Origin: Cymodocea nodosa
Lineage: Eukaryota > Streptophyta > Magnoliopsida > Alismatales > Cymodoceaceae
Length of the DNA: 64,000 bases
Assembly (NCBI GenBank): GCA_036874045.1
Contig: CM072335.1
Coordinates: 3,616,001 to 3,680,000 of the forward strand
Reading direction: 5' to 3'
Shown here: positions 13,801 through 25,100 of the stretch, piece by piece
Layout: the number at the start of each line of letters is the position of its first letter
Numbering within the stretch: the first letter of the stretch is position 1
Program-made: the position numbers and the translations under genes
The notes under the pieces: generated by a model
Seen by the model: only the letters and a program-made list of their open reading frames with translations
Databases searched by the model: none
What the model was told of the DNA's origin: nothing

Positions 13801-15326
13801 TTGCCAAATATCATGTATAAATACAGGGTCTATAGACAAAGACCAATAATTTGAATCATGATTATATTGGATACATGAATAAATATATGAATATATATAA
13901 AAGAAATTTCAAATTAAAAATATTTTACAATGAACGATTAATAAGGATATATACTGCATTCATATTAATTTCAAGTTTTTGAATACTAGTATAATGAATA
14001 TATGTGAAGATGTAATTATTTTATTTCTAACAAAAAAAGGTGAAGTGAACCAAATTTAACTACAAATATGATTTTATAAATATGCTCGAAAAACATTAGA
14101 AACAATAATAATAAATATAATAACATTATATTATTTAACTTTAATAGGGTTATAATATTTTCAATGATAATAGTGGCATGCTATCTGATGCATTTCATCA
14201 TTATGAATGTGCTGGTGATGCAGTGGTTAAGGCTTTTTTTAGAGAAGTCCAAAGGTTCATATCTCACAAATTACATTATTTAATTATCTGAGAATATAAA
14301 ATTCAAATATCTATATTTGTATTTGAGAATATTGATAATATCTGTATCCAAGGAATCCTAGAAATCAATATTCATACTTGGATGTGTATTCAGCCAAAAT
14401 TCATGATACACATCCATGTTTGGACAAATTTGAATTTGATCTAAATGTCTAGGTGCATGCTGCATGATAGGATTAAGGCACTAATTGGTTGTTATTGTCT
14501 GGATGCACAATGGATTGCTACATATGACATCGTTCGGTCACAATACTAGATCTATATATAGGAGAAGGTGAATGCCACTTATTCGTTAATTGAAAGTGAG
14601 TGTGAGCCTACTGGTGCGCAGTGATGCCCACTCGTGGCAAAGGACAAGGCAACTCAGGCATTGAATTTGAGAAGAAGATGACTGTTTGGGCCAAAGAAAA
14701 CGTAGAACCACTAATTCTCTTTAACACCGTCAATGTCATAAAGGAAATAAGAGCAAAAGAGATTATGATGTATGTCATACCAAATAAACCCATGGTGAAA
14801 GGAATTCATAGTTCATATCTCAAAGCCTGAAGCTAGCTGGGGTGATCGGTTTTGCCAACCAACAAACAAAATGTCCAACATGGAAAGAATAAAAGACAAC
14901 GACCTATTCGTGGCACATCTATAACTAATAGAAAGGTACAGCATGGCAAAGCTTCAATAATAAAAAGGAAATTCCCATGCAAGTGCAAACCTCTGTCAAC
15001 CATACTTGACACCTAGGAATTAACGAAACCGACAATCAAATTTGAGATGAAATAAAACCACGGAAAACAATCTCGCAAACCCAAAACCACGAAAAAAATA
15101 GATCTAGAGGGCCAAATGACAACGGTGAGGAAGGGGGAAAAAACAGACCCATGCTCGTGTCCTTCGCAAGCCCGCCGATGAAGATCTTTCTGCGGGAAAT
15201 CGTCAAGAGTCAGAAATGCAACACGGAAAGGGTGAAAGGAGAAGACGGGATAAAGGAAATAACCCACCCAGGACTTGCGCCGTCGTTCTCCGCAGCCCTA
15301 GCACCACCCTTCGGCTTGGAGTCCAT
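10889..15326 (-). CDS. Musashi/hnRNP-like RNA-binding protein, two RRMs and a glycine-rich tail, 6 exons
   Basis: Minus-strand exons: 15268-15326, 15149-15189, 12665-12828, 11883-11982, 11640-11809, 10889-11368. They join in phase to 337 codons plus stop. RRM1 spans about residues 21-95, with RNP2 KIFIGGL at 21-27 and RNP1 RGFGFITY at 61-68. RRM2 spans about 109-183, with RNP2 KIFVGGI at 109-115 and RNP1 RGFGFIVF at 149-156. The last exon encodes a Gly/Tyr/Ser-rich low-complexity tail from about residue 200 to the end, ending HPYGR. This layout is that of plant nuclear hnRNP/Musashi-like proteins that bind single-stranded RNA; such tails often drive self-association. Closest family from memory: the Arabidopsis At3g13224 type. 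Intron 2 (12829-15148) carries transposon-like sequence including a SINE-like piece. ATG at 15326 opens the frame running into RRM1. ORFs antisense to the tail exon are shadows of the glycine repeats. Confidence 0.93.
13650..14460. repeat. Probable small transposon remains in intron 2 of the RRM gene
   Basis: The stretch starts with ggggtgcaaatgg, a phrase common at the ends of plant nonautonomous DNA elements, and continues with alternating tatttg and catatcc motifs up to about 14460. No transposase was seen, and I could not find matching terminal inverted repeats. Borders and class are uncertain. It encloses the SINE-like segment at 14209-14275. Confidence 0.3.
14209..14275 (+). repeat. tRNA-like / SINE-like pol III promoter fossil
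   Basis: gctggtgatgcagtggttaa followed by ggc (from 14211) resembles the A box and D-arm of tRNA-derived SINEs. About 38 bases later, ggttcatatctc (14254-14265) resembles a decayed B box (consensus GGTTCGANTCC). No complete tRNA can be folded. It is most likely a degenerate SINE head, antisense to the host gene. Confidence 0.45.
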
Positions 15327-15653
15327 TGGCTTCTGAGATTGGAGGCGCGAGATCGTCGTCCTTCTCGGCAACTTGCGATTAGGGTTTTCTTCCAGGAGTT
15401 CCGCTGACGAGGAATAAGGGATGGCAGGCGTAGAAAGAGCGGCCGAAGTATTAAATAGACGAACAGCGTTGAGGACAAGAGAGAGTTGACCGTAGAAATT
15501 AACGTCGTTTAATTTAGGTTACAACCGCCCGATTTCGATCCAGTGGTCACGACGCTAAATAGAGTACGGTTTACGTCTCTAAAGATCCGGATACGTTTGT
15601 CCCTTTTTTGCGCAAATATCGTCGACGTCTGCTCCGAATCCAGAGATAATGTA

Positions 15654-15674
15654 GGGGGGGGGGGGGGGGGGGGG
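15654..15674. repeat. Run of 21 G residues
   Basis: An uninterrupted G homopolymer lies about 330 bases upstream of the RRM gene start codon (minus-strand gene). It could form a G-quadruplex or reflect an unstable or mis-called homopolymer. Its length is likely to differ between individuals and assemblies. Confidence 0.9.
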
Positions 15675-16013
15675 TCCTGTGTGTTTAGAATTTTTTGAGA
15701 AAATAAATTTTTAACTTTAGAGACGTTTAAATCACATGGAATCTGTCGAGACTCATCTTTATTTTAATTTTTTTTGTCTTAGTTAGTTTAAATATAATTT
15801 TTTATAAATAAATAAGTACTTTTTGAATAAAATTTAAATTAAATAAATCTATTTATTTACAAGTACACAGTAGCGACTATAAAAAGTATACAATAACAGG
15901 TCAAATTTACAAAGATTAATTGAAATTAGATTCTAAGTTATTATATCCAAAGTGTGGTGTTTACAAATAAAATTGATCACTCCATTGAATTAATACTTAA
16001 ATTAGCAAACTAA

Positions 16014-16146
16014 GTTCGTTGAGTTATAGATGAATTAATGATTACTCTTGTCGAAATACTACTTAACGAGCAATTTGCTAACTTATTGTTACTACTATTG
16101 GTTACATAGGAATGCAGTCATCTATTAGACAATTTCAGAGAATGCA
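16014..16146. repeat. Repeat A, left copy
   Basis: Starts with gttcgttgagttata and ends near gagaatgca. Its core, from tcgaaatactacttaac to aatttcagagaatgca, recurs almost unchanged and in the same orientation at 16963-17096. With the right copy it brackets repeat B. Confidence 0.75.
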
Positions 16147-16304
16147 AATAATACCCTTACATTCTTAGAATGTTAATTATATTTAGATTTAACATTAAGC
16201 AATTTTATCATTCAAATATTTCAAATAATAAACAAGTTAAGTACGATTTTTGAGATTTAACTAAATAGTTTCAAAATAAAGTCATACGATTTTATACTAA
16301 CTGA

Positions 16305-16962
16305 AATATATATATACAAGTTACAATATTAAAGTAAAAAAAATCCAATTCGGTCTAATGTAAAATGGAAATGATAAAAATGACATGGTGAGGCTTAAAA
16401 ACATGGGAAGAAAATTGTCTTACATAAATGTTACTATGAATTGCACGACCAAGTGGAAAATAAAAAAAAGAAAAGTGAGGACATATAAACAAAATGAGGA
16501 CGTTTGAGGTGAGTGTGAAGGCCATGCAAGGGCAAGCTATTACGAGAAAGTGAGTACGAGGGCAAGTGACCACAAGAAAGTGAGGACGAGGGCAAGTAAG
16601 AGGAAGAAATTTTTGAAGCTTTCTTACCTCATATGTGAGAAAAAAATTTTGAAATTGGTTTAAAGAATTCTCGACGTGCAGACGAAAGTGGAAATAAATC
16701 CTAAAGTGGAAATAACAAAGCACGGGTAGGCAAGTGCAGACCTCAGTGACATGAGTAGGTGAATTCTAGAGCTTTCTCATCTTAGAGATGAGAAAATTTT
16801 TTTCTACTTCGTAAAAGAGTTAGAAACCTAGGGAATATAATTTCCCAAGTTTCTTACGTGCCACTAACACAAGAAAAAAAAAAATTCCTTACCTTTCTTT
16901 TTCTCTTACTTTCAGGCCTATATTAAACTCTCTTTGGAAACTTAGGAAATTATTTTCCTCAA
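16305..16962. repeat. Repeat B, copy 1
   Basis: Starts at an AT run followed by tacaagtta and runs to about 16962. It shares most of its length, including aaaaaaatccaattcggtct and ttctcgacgtgcagacgaaa, with 20876-21517 in the same orientation, with point changes and small indels. No convincing long protein is encoded. It is probably a nonautonomous transposon. Confidence 0.75.
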
Positions 16963-17096
16963 GTTCGTTGAGTTATAAATAACTCAATAAACTACTCTCG
17001 TCGAAATACTACTTAACAAGCAATTTGCTAACTTATTGTTACTACTATTGGTTACACAAGAATGCAGTCATCTATTAGATAATTTCAGAGAATGCA
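16963..17096. repeat. Repeat A, right copy
   Basis: Same-orientation near-copy of 16014-16146. It begins exactly where similarity between repeat B copies 1 and 2 stops. The phrase gaatgcagtcatctatta is itself repeated within 17061-17110, which shows local slippage or nested duplication. Confidence 0.75.
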
Positions 17097-18047
17097 GTCA
17101 TCTATTAACAGACTCATCCAATTTTGTAGTTTAATAAAGTAATACATATATAACATTAATATTTAATAATATGTAAAAAAAGTAATTTTCAATCATTCAT
17201 AAATGATACTTAATTAACGTTAATTCTTTTAAATTATGTATGTTCTTCAATTAAGTATTATAATTATGTAAATGTAATATAATAGCTTAATTCTCATATA
17301 ATAAACTAAATACTATGTTATTAACTATTTATTAACCACTATTATTATGTATAATTTTATTCTAAACACTCATTTACGCTTGCCTAATCTTGTACAAATA
17401 GGTTGATGTAGCTCCCTAACTTGCTTGATGTTTGCCCACTCCTCCCTAGCTCACTTGACACCTCCCAATTGAACTTCACTATGAACTCATGGAGCCCATG
17501 GAAGACAAGAGTAACGAAGATGAAGTTGGTGGTGGCGACAATGATGACTTAAAGGATGAGATCCATTAAAGGTGATAAATATAAAATAAAATATTATAAA
17601 ATATTTCATGGAATCGACTTGATCATCATATTATAAGTTCATTCCATACCAGACCAAACCGAAATAGGGTTATGTACATTCACATTACGAGAAGGAATCA
17701 TTCAAGCTTATGTAAACAGATACCATGTTTACATACGGATCCCTACCTTGTGGCATTCTATTTAATTCAGGATTAGGAATGGGCATAATCAAGCCTACTT
17801 TTGACATATTTATGGTTATTTTTTAGGGATACCATATTAACTTCTTTGGGCTTCTATTGAATCCAAAAATAGGTTTGATTGTACATCTCTTTGATTGATA
17901 TATTTTTGATATATATATAAGGTATCCTCCGGATGATTCAAATTTAAGTAATTTGATGTCTGACCCAAACCTATATGACATAAACTATTGATAGAAATAC
18001 TCCAAGACTTCACCTTTGTCACGTAGAATATGATTCACTTTCAAGAT

Positions 18048-18100
18048 GCCTTGATGGTGAAATGGTAGACACGTGAGACTCAAAATCTCGTGGTAAAGAG
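18048..18100 (+). pseudogene. Plastid-derived trnL(CAA) 5' fragment (NUPT)
   Basis: The 53 bases starting gccttgatggtgaaatggta match, from memory, the 5' two-thirds of the plastid trnL-CAA gene: acceptor 5' strand, D-arm, and an anticodon arm with loop actcaaaatc carrying CAA. I count about two differences. The variable arm, T-arm and acceptor 3' strand are absent, so it cannot make a tRNA. It is a nuclear insertion of plastid DNA, possibly by way of mitochondrial DNA. No other plastid sequence was recognised next to it. Confidence 0.8.
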
Positions 18101-20875
18101 AAATTCTCTATGGTAAATTTTTCTACGTGAGATCGTGAATGTTTATAATTAAAATTTTCTATTGTATTTTTTAGAAGTTGATTACTATCATGTTCAGATA
18201 AGTGATATCTTATATTTTGATATAAATAAATAAATTTAGATTAATTTAGAGAATTAACATCAATTAAATAAACTAAATAAAATTTATATGTACGTAATTA
18301 TAAATTAGTGTAAATAAAAAAAAATGACTTTAATAATTTTACTTAAACTACATACTTGTTGGAACCTTGAAAATATTATATATTGTGAGTGTATCTTGAA
18401 GGGTTCTTCTCTATTAAATAGAAAGGTTGGTTAGAGTTGTCTTTCATATATCCAAGTATTGTTCAAAACATATGTAGAATACTGTATATGGAAATACTTC
18501 ATAATCTGCAAAAGAGAAGAGTCCATCAAAAAGAAATACTTTACAATCAACACGTGTTGGTGAAATTTCGTTGACATGTTGATGTTTGGTTCCATGTTTC
18601 GCGCGCACATTTGAGATAGAAACTTTGAATTATTGAGAGGTAGAACAAGTTAACACTGAATGATCCAGAGAATCTGTTACCTTCGAACTTACGTTTGGGG
18701 TAAATGAAATTCTCTTCTCATCTAGTACATACCGTGAGAACGTAAATCATGAATACATAAATAATGTCGTCTTAATCTTAATTATACATGTCAAACAGAT
18801 CAAATCCAACAAACCACAGGGAGTCTTGTGTCTCAGAACTCAAGGAGTTTGGAGTTGGACTCGTTGAGGTTGGGGCATGATTAGCAAGATTTGTAGATGT
18901 AAGGTGCTTCAGTGCATTAATCCTTGACATAATATTGATGATTATCTCTTAGTGTTGTTTATTGTGGTTTATCTTGACTATAATATGGATGCTGATGCAT
19001 GATATAGTTGATCATTGTATATTATTAGGTGGATGCCTAGTATTTTAGATTATTGTGCAATTATTTTTGACTAGTGGTCAACTTGACATAATCTTGTATG
19101 GTTATCAATGAAAGATTAATAAACTATATTAGCTACAAAACCTGACCACCACGTAGGTATGGTTTTGTAGTATTATGTATATGATTTGAGATAGGATATA
19201 CTTCACCTATCTTAAGAGAACTCGAGGTATCTAAAGTTAAGTTATAAGACGATATATGACTACTTAACCTTATCATAAGGGAGAGAGAATATGTATGTAA
19301 TCATACTTGATTGATCCTGTTGTAAAGGAGAACATGCAGTTGCAGTTAATTAAATAAAAAGGAGAAATAAAATATGTTTTTGTTGGCCTAAACTCCTTTG
19401 TGTATTTTGTTAAATTGATGAACTACTTATTTTGTTTCGTATCATGTGCATATTATGATTTATAGTTTTTCATGTCTCGCACGTTCTTAGTCATTTAATT
19501 TTGTTAAGTCGCATCATTCTATAATAATTTCATGGATTGAAATGCTTCCCGTTAATTAGATTAGGTAAGTCTAATAAGACTTCAACAACTTCTTCTACTC
19601 GCTTTCTATTTTATTGTATATTCATTTTCTCTACAACTTCAATGCTTCTGTCATGTCTCTAATTATTGATGTGGTAATTTTTTGAGATTATATGTGAGGT
19701 CTTACTCACTTAATCTTCTTCTTCTGAATGTTGTTGCCATACATGTTTTAAAGTGTACTTGTAATTAATCATAAGTGATACAATGCTTTCCTTTGCATTG
19801 TTTACATTCTGAATATTACTATAAATAAAAAACATAACAAATGTTTAGCCAAAAACAAATATAATTGATAAATAACTAAAAAATATCTATATATCCTCAA
19901 ATAAAATCTCAACCTCAACAACTTTGATTTTACAATTTTGGTGCAATTCTTATACATCAATTGTGAAGTTTTCATTTGATCACCAACCATTTTTTAAGTA
20001 ATTTTTGCTCTCACCTTATCGTTATATTTTATAATTATTGAATCTTAGGCTTTTATTCGAATTTTATTATCACGAGTTCATGCATCACCTTTTTTAAATA
20101 TCTCGATTGGAATATTTAATATCTTTTCATCTAACTTATTTTTAAATATTTTTATTATCCGAAGACAGAATATTTTTGTCAAATATCTGTATGGTAAATC
20201 ACAAGCAAACAAATATTCACCATAAAATGTAGAATCTAAGCATCACATTCGCCACTTGTATTTAAACATATTTATAAAAGTAGAAACCTTTCCTTTAAAA
20301 TGAACGTCAGAACGTTATGTTCTCCCTGCCTGCAAGAATATTTGAAAGCATTTCCATTCGAATCGATTAAGAGATTACGCACACGATTATAACTATGATG
20401 ACATCAATCGAATGTTTAATGTGATATATAGACCGTCATTGTAACCAATCCAGAAGTACAATAACCTTGTTCGAATCATCACATCAACGAGATTTATAAG
20501 CAATAGTCATGATGGCATCTATAATACCATACTGGACGATGATTTACGGGAGGGTCGTGGGAGAGCCGGACACCACCACACATTTGATCAATTGTTGGAT
20601 TAAACTAAATAAAAAAAAGCTCCTGGAAATCGATAAGATCGAATTGGAAATACGGGTCTGCCCGGTAAAATCGAACTTAGGCTTCGGTCTTACCGGTTGC
20701 GATGTGTACGTAATATGTAATAATATAGTATTAAAAAAGAGAGAGAGAAAGATACATAAATATAGACACACAAAAATATATATATAAGATTAAAAAAAAG
20801 AAAAGAAGCTCTTGAAATTCAGTCTGTCGGTTTCATCTTCGGCAAAACCGGAATGTAATTTGGTTTGTCGGAGGT

Positions 20876-21517
20876 TATATATATATACAAGTTATAATAT
20901 TAAAGTAAAAAAAATCCAATTCGGTCTGATATAAAATGGGAATGATAAAATGGTACGGTGAGACTTAAAAATATGGAAATAAAATTGTCTTACATGTGAA
21001 TTGCACGATCAAGTAGAAAATAAGAGAAAAGAAAAGTGAGGACATATAAATAAAATGAGAATGTTTGAGTTGAATATGAAAGTGATGCGAAGTTAAACTA
21101 TCACGAGAAAGTGAATACAATATTAAGAAATCAAGAACGAAGGTAGGTAAGAGGAAGAAATTTTTGAAGCTTTCTTATCTTGCATGTGAGAAAATTTTTT
21201 CAAAATTGGTTTAAAGAATTCTCGACGTGCAGACGAAAGTGGAAATGAATCCTGAAGCGAAAATAACAAAGTACGGATAGGCGATTGTAGACCTCAGCAA
21301 CATAGGTAGACGAATTCTAAAGTTTTCTCATATTAAAGGTGAAATTTTTTTTTTCTCCTTTGTTAAAAAGTTAGAAATCTAGGAAATGTAATTTCCCAAG
21401 TTTCTTATGTACCACTAATATAAGAAATTTTTTTTTCTTCTTATCTTTCTTTTTCTCTTACTTTTAGACCTACGTTAACCTCTCCTTGAAAACTTAGAAA
21501 ATTATTTTCCTTAAGTT
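20876..21517. repeat. Repeat B, copy 2
   Basis: Second copy of the roughly 640-base repeat B, about 4.5 kb from the first and in the same orientation. Unlike copy 1 it is not flanked by repeat A. At its right end, polypyrimidine segments of the form ctaatataaga plus poly-T plus cttt occur twice in tandem (about 21415-21590). Confidence 0.75.
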
Positions 21518-21819
21518 TTCCAAAGCCACCTAATATAAGATTTTTTTTTTTTTTTTTTTTTTCTAACTTTCTTTTTCCTCTACTTTCTCTTTACACTCTT
21601 GTTAAGAAAGAGAAGGAAGAAAACATAACTTTTGATTTCACTATAAACGTATGTATTGAATTTGATAATGTGATTAATTGTAGCTAAAGATGTAGAAGGT
21701 ATTTATTTTATGATTTAGATATAGTAATTTAAAATCTTAGAGGATTAGATTCGAAACATATAGTTATAAAAAAGTATTTATTTATCATAGAAAAATTAAC
21801 GACACATTTTTTTCGTTAT

Positions 21820-22110
21820 TTACATATAAAAGAATTGAATGGAAGAAGCGGCAGGCGGGGGGGAAAAAAAGGGGGTTTGTGTCTTCTTGCACGAAAGTCT
21901 TCTTATATTTTTCTCTTCGCCACCACCACCACCGCCACCACCACCACCATTTGCCTCCAATCCTCCGTCTTCCCCTCTCTTTCCCCTCCCAACAAATATC
22001 AATCAATTCAGAACCCTCAAAAATCTTAACCCTTTTCCCCTCGTTCCCCTCTCCCCTCCCACCCCTGGCCCCTTCCCACTCCTTCTAATCTCCCTCCAGT
22101 ACCAGCGACC
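21820..22110 (+). promoter_or_regulatory. Promoter-proximal region and 5' UTR of the GIP1-like gene
   Basis: A TATA-like tacatataaaag occurs at about 21821-21832. It is followed by a C-rich leader with a CCA/CCG trinucleotide tract at about 21920-21950 and pyrimidine-rich sequence up to the ATG at 22111. ORFs through the CCA tract (Pro or His runs) are artefacts of that repeat. The transcription start was not determined. Confidence 0.4.
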
Positions 22111-25100
22111 ATGAGCGGCAGCGGTAGCGGTGGCGGCGGAGGGGGGGCGTTTAGGGTTTCCATCCCCGACAGTGCGAGGAAGACGATCCATAACATTAAG
22201 GAGATAGCTGGGAACCACAGTGACGAGGAGGTTTACGCAATGCTCAGGGAGTGCAATATGGATCCCAACGAAACTGCGCAGAAGCTGCTTCTCCAAGGTC
22301 CGTGCTTTAAGTGCCATGTTACTACGTGATCTGGGTGTGGGTGATGGTAGGGGTTTTTGGGGTGCCGGGGCTGGTGGGATTGATATCACCTGCGTTATTA
22401 GAGGTGGGTTCGAAGAGGTCAGCCTGGTGGTGATGTAAGAGTTTGGGTCTGTGGGGGTGGATTTGAGGAGGTGAGCCTGATGGTGATATGGCGTTTGGGT
22501 TTGTAAGGGTGGATTTGAGGAGATTAGCTGGGCGGTGATGCCGAGTTTGCGGTTGTGAGGGTGGATTTGAGAAGGTGAGCATGGTGTTGATGTGAAGTAT
22601 GGGTTTTTGAGGGTGGATTTGAGGAGGTGAGCTGGGTGGTGATGTGGGGTTTGGGGGGGTTGAGGATGGATTTGAGGAGGCGAGCTTGGTGGTAATGTGG
22701 AGTTTGGGGTTTCGTTGGGGAGCAGTGGTTAGGGATCCATTTGGACTTGCTTCTATGGTGAAATTTGTTCATCTTTCCTGTCTTCCGTTGCCTTTTCATG
22801 GCCTTGCTGTTTTTTTCAAGAAGAGAACACCACTTTCGTACCGTATGAGTTGCGTCCGTGAAACACACACTTAATTGCTACACATGGTTAATCCGTCACT
22901 AATGGCCACTGCATGAAGAATCCATGTTTTTGTTCATTGATTAAGCACATAGATATGGATTCGTTTTAGTTTGAATCATGCTGCCATTGCGGATTTCCGC
23001 TCACAGCATGTATCATTCAGTCCTTGGTGTTTCAATTTTATGGTTTATGGTCCACAGAACAATCTTTCGACATTTAAGAAAACTTTGCTATTTTGCTTCT
23101 ATGTGCATCTCTGTTCTGACTCATAAGTGCAGATGTTTGTGGTTCTGTTCTGATTCAATTGAAAAGAATTAGCTTTGAGACTTTGGAATGAAAGAAGTTG
23201 ACATTTTCATATTTTCCTCTATGAGTGTAGCTTAAGTAAAAGAAGCACTTCCAAGTAGTGGATCTGCTATATCATCTCACCCTATTCAAAATACTGAGTT
23301 TGGTGCATGAATGGATCTATTATGTAGATGCAAGTTCAGACAACCTTGATACCGATAGTGGTTTTGATGTTCTTATACGATAAAATTGGATTTCTGCTGT
23401 TCATTCTTTTGGGGAGCACACTTCATAGTTTATACAAATTTTTTTAACTAAAAACGCACATGTGTTGATGAATTTTTTGTAGAAGTTTCTTAAGTCTTGT
23501 TTGCATAGAGTTTTTAGACTGTTCAACTGGGTTACATTCTTTCTCATTCTCAAATGACAAGATTGAACTAAGGTTTGCATTATATCCTTTGTCACATGTG
23601 ATATGATTGGCTGAGTTCATATATTCAACATGAAGATTATCTGTCATTTTAATTGATATAATTCTGTATTTACCCTCAAAAGAAACCATTAAGTACTTCA
23701 ATATGGACTGAAAAGTGAGAACAACCCGTTTGATAACATCTATATGAGAGCTGTATCACAAACTTAGAATTGGGCTTTTTTTGTTGGACATGAAATTTAA
23801 TCAATTCAGATTTTGTTATGTTTATTAATTCACATCTGAGCAAAACTATGTGGCATGGCAAAATAAAATGTGTGAAAGACTCCCAGCATAATTGTGCTAA
23901 TTTAGTAACTCAAGTTATGGAATTCACAAGAAAAACTTTCTTAGGCTATCTTTCAAACTGCATTTCCAAAGATGCTTTTTTAGAAATGTACTTTAAAAAC
24001 AAAACGTGTTTCCAAATGGTGTCCAATATCATAGTTTCTTAGAAACGTGTCTCCCACATTTCAGTTCAAATTCAGTGATTTTCAAATAGTTGATGGGAGT
24101 TAGCTCACACAAAAGCTATGAAAATGTTTTCTTGCATTTTGAAGATTGTTTTACCAAAAAGCTACAAATGGTATTGCTTTCTAATAAGCTAGTTTTTCTG
24201 AGTTCATATCTAGAGAAAGCCTATAGATGCATTTTTGGGGAAAGGAGAATTAGTTAATTAAAAAAAGCAATTTTGCAGGTGCCTATAAGAATTTTTTCCT
24301 GTAGGCACCTAAATATATTTAATGATTTTTTTAAAAAAATAAAAATAATTGCATACATGGTTAATCTAAAGTACCATAGATCAAAACTTGAATGTAATTT
24401 GAGTTCTATTTGTTAGGATTCTAGGGTTCAAAAATCAATGGTTGAAGTTTAGCAAAAATTGGTCCATTTTATTACCTTTAGGCCAAGGATGAATGCTTGT
24501 TTAATTTAAATAAAAAATAAGTTGGATTGATAATGGTATAATGTCTAATTATGCTTGAAACCCACCTGCTAACGTGCCAGATTCCATGTTCTATATGAGG
24601 TGACACTGTGACAGTTGCATTTTTGGCATTAATGGGGTAACTTAGTTTCTTTTTGGCCCCTGTAAATTTATTTTCTTTGTTTTCTTAATGTTACAAAAGG
24701 TGCAAATCTAATATGCATATTATGATTGTTTCTTAGTCTTATACAATGTACAAATCTAATAAGCATATTATGATTGTTCCTGCAGATACCTTTCACGAGG
24801 TCAAAAGAAAGCGTGATAGGAGAAAGGAGGTATGCTTTCATTACCTTTTATTTTTCCAAAAAAACTCCTCATTCAATGCTTTATAAATCGCATAAAATCA
24901 AGAAACTCTCTGATCATCATTTGTTAATGGCTTTTTATGTTTCCTATTTGTCCTTTACCATATATGGTAAAGTTGTAAAGGAATCATGTTTGCAAAGCAA
25001 TCTCCTCATGTGTAATAATTTCCTGGAATGCTGAAAGAAAGGGGGCATGCTTTTTTTAAAAACTTTTCCTTCAATTCATTACATTTACATAATGTTAAGG

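Larger units (their letters stand above)
15480..22110. other. Gene-poor spacer between the RRM gene and the GIP1-like gene
   Basis: 6.6 kb between two divergent genes. It contains the G run, repeats A and B (16014-17096 and 20876-21517), a plastid trnL fragment (18048-18100), long T tracts (21542-21562) and otherwise AT-rich unique-looking DNA. ORFs here, such as 16355-16723 (-) and 20509-20787 (+), match no family I recognise, and the first lies inside repeat B. The last few hundred bases are the promoter and 5' UTR of the GIP1-like gene. Confidence 0.55.

Noticed and set aside
17480-17569. Short acidic ORF (MEPMEDKSNEDEVGGG...)
   Set aside because: Only about 26 codons, with no family resemblance or gene context; probably chance.
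21785-22114. ORFs with Pro, His or Trp/Gly runs before the GIP1-like start
   Set aside because: They are translations of the CCA/CCG trinucleotide tract in the 5' leader.
22322-22868. Minus-strand ORFs rich in His/Pro/Ser in GIP1-like intron 1
   Set aside because: They are generated by a G-rich degenerate repeat (gatttgaggaggtgagc-type) in the intron. No homology was recognised.
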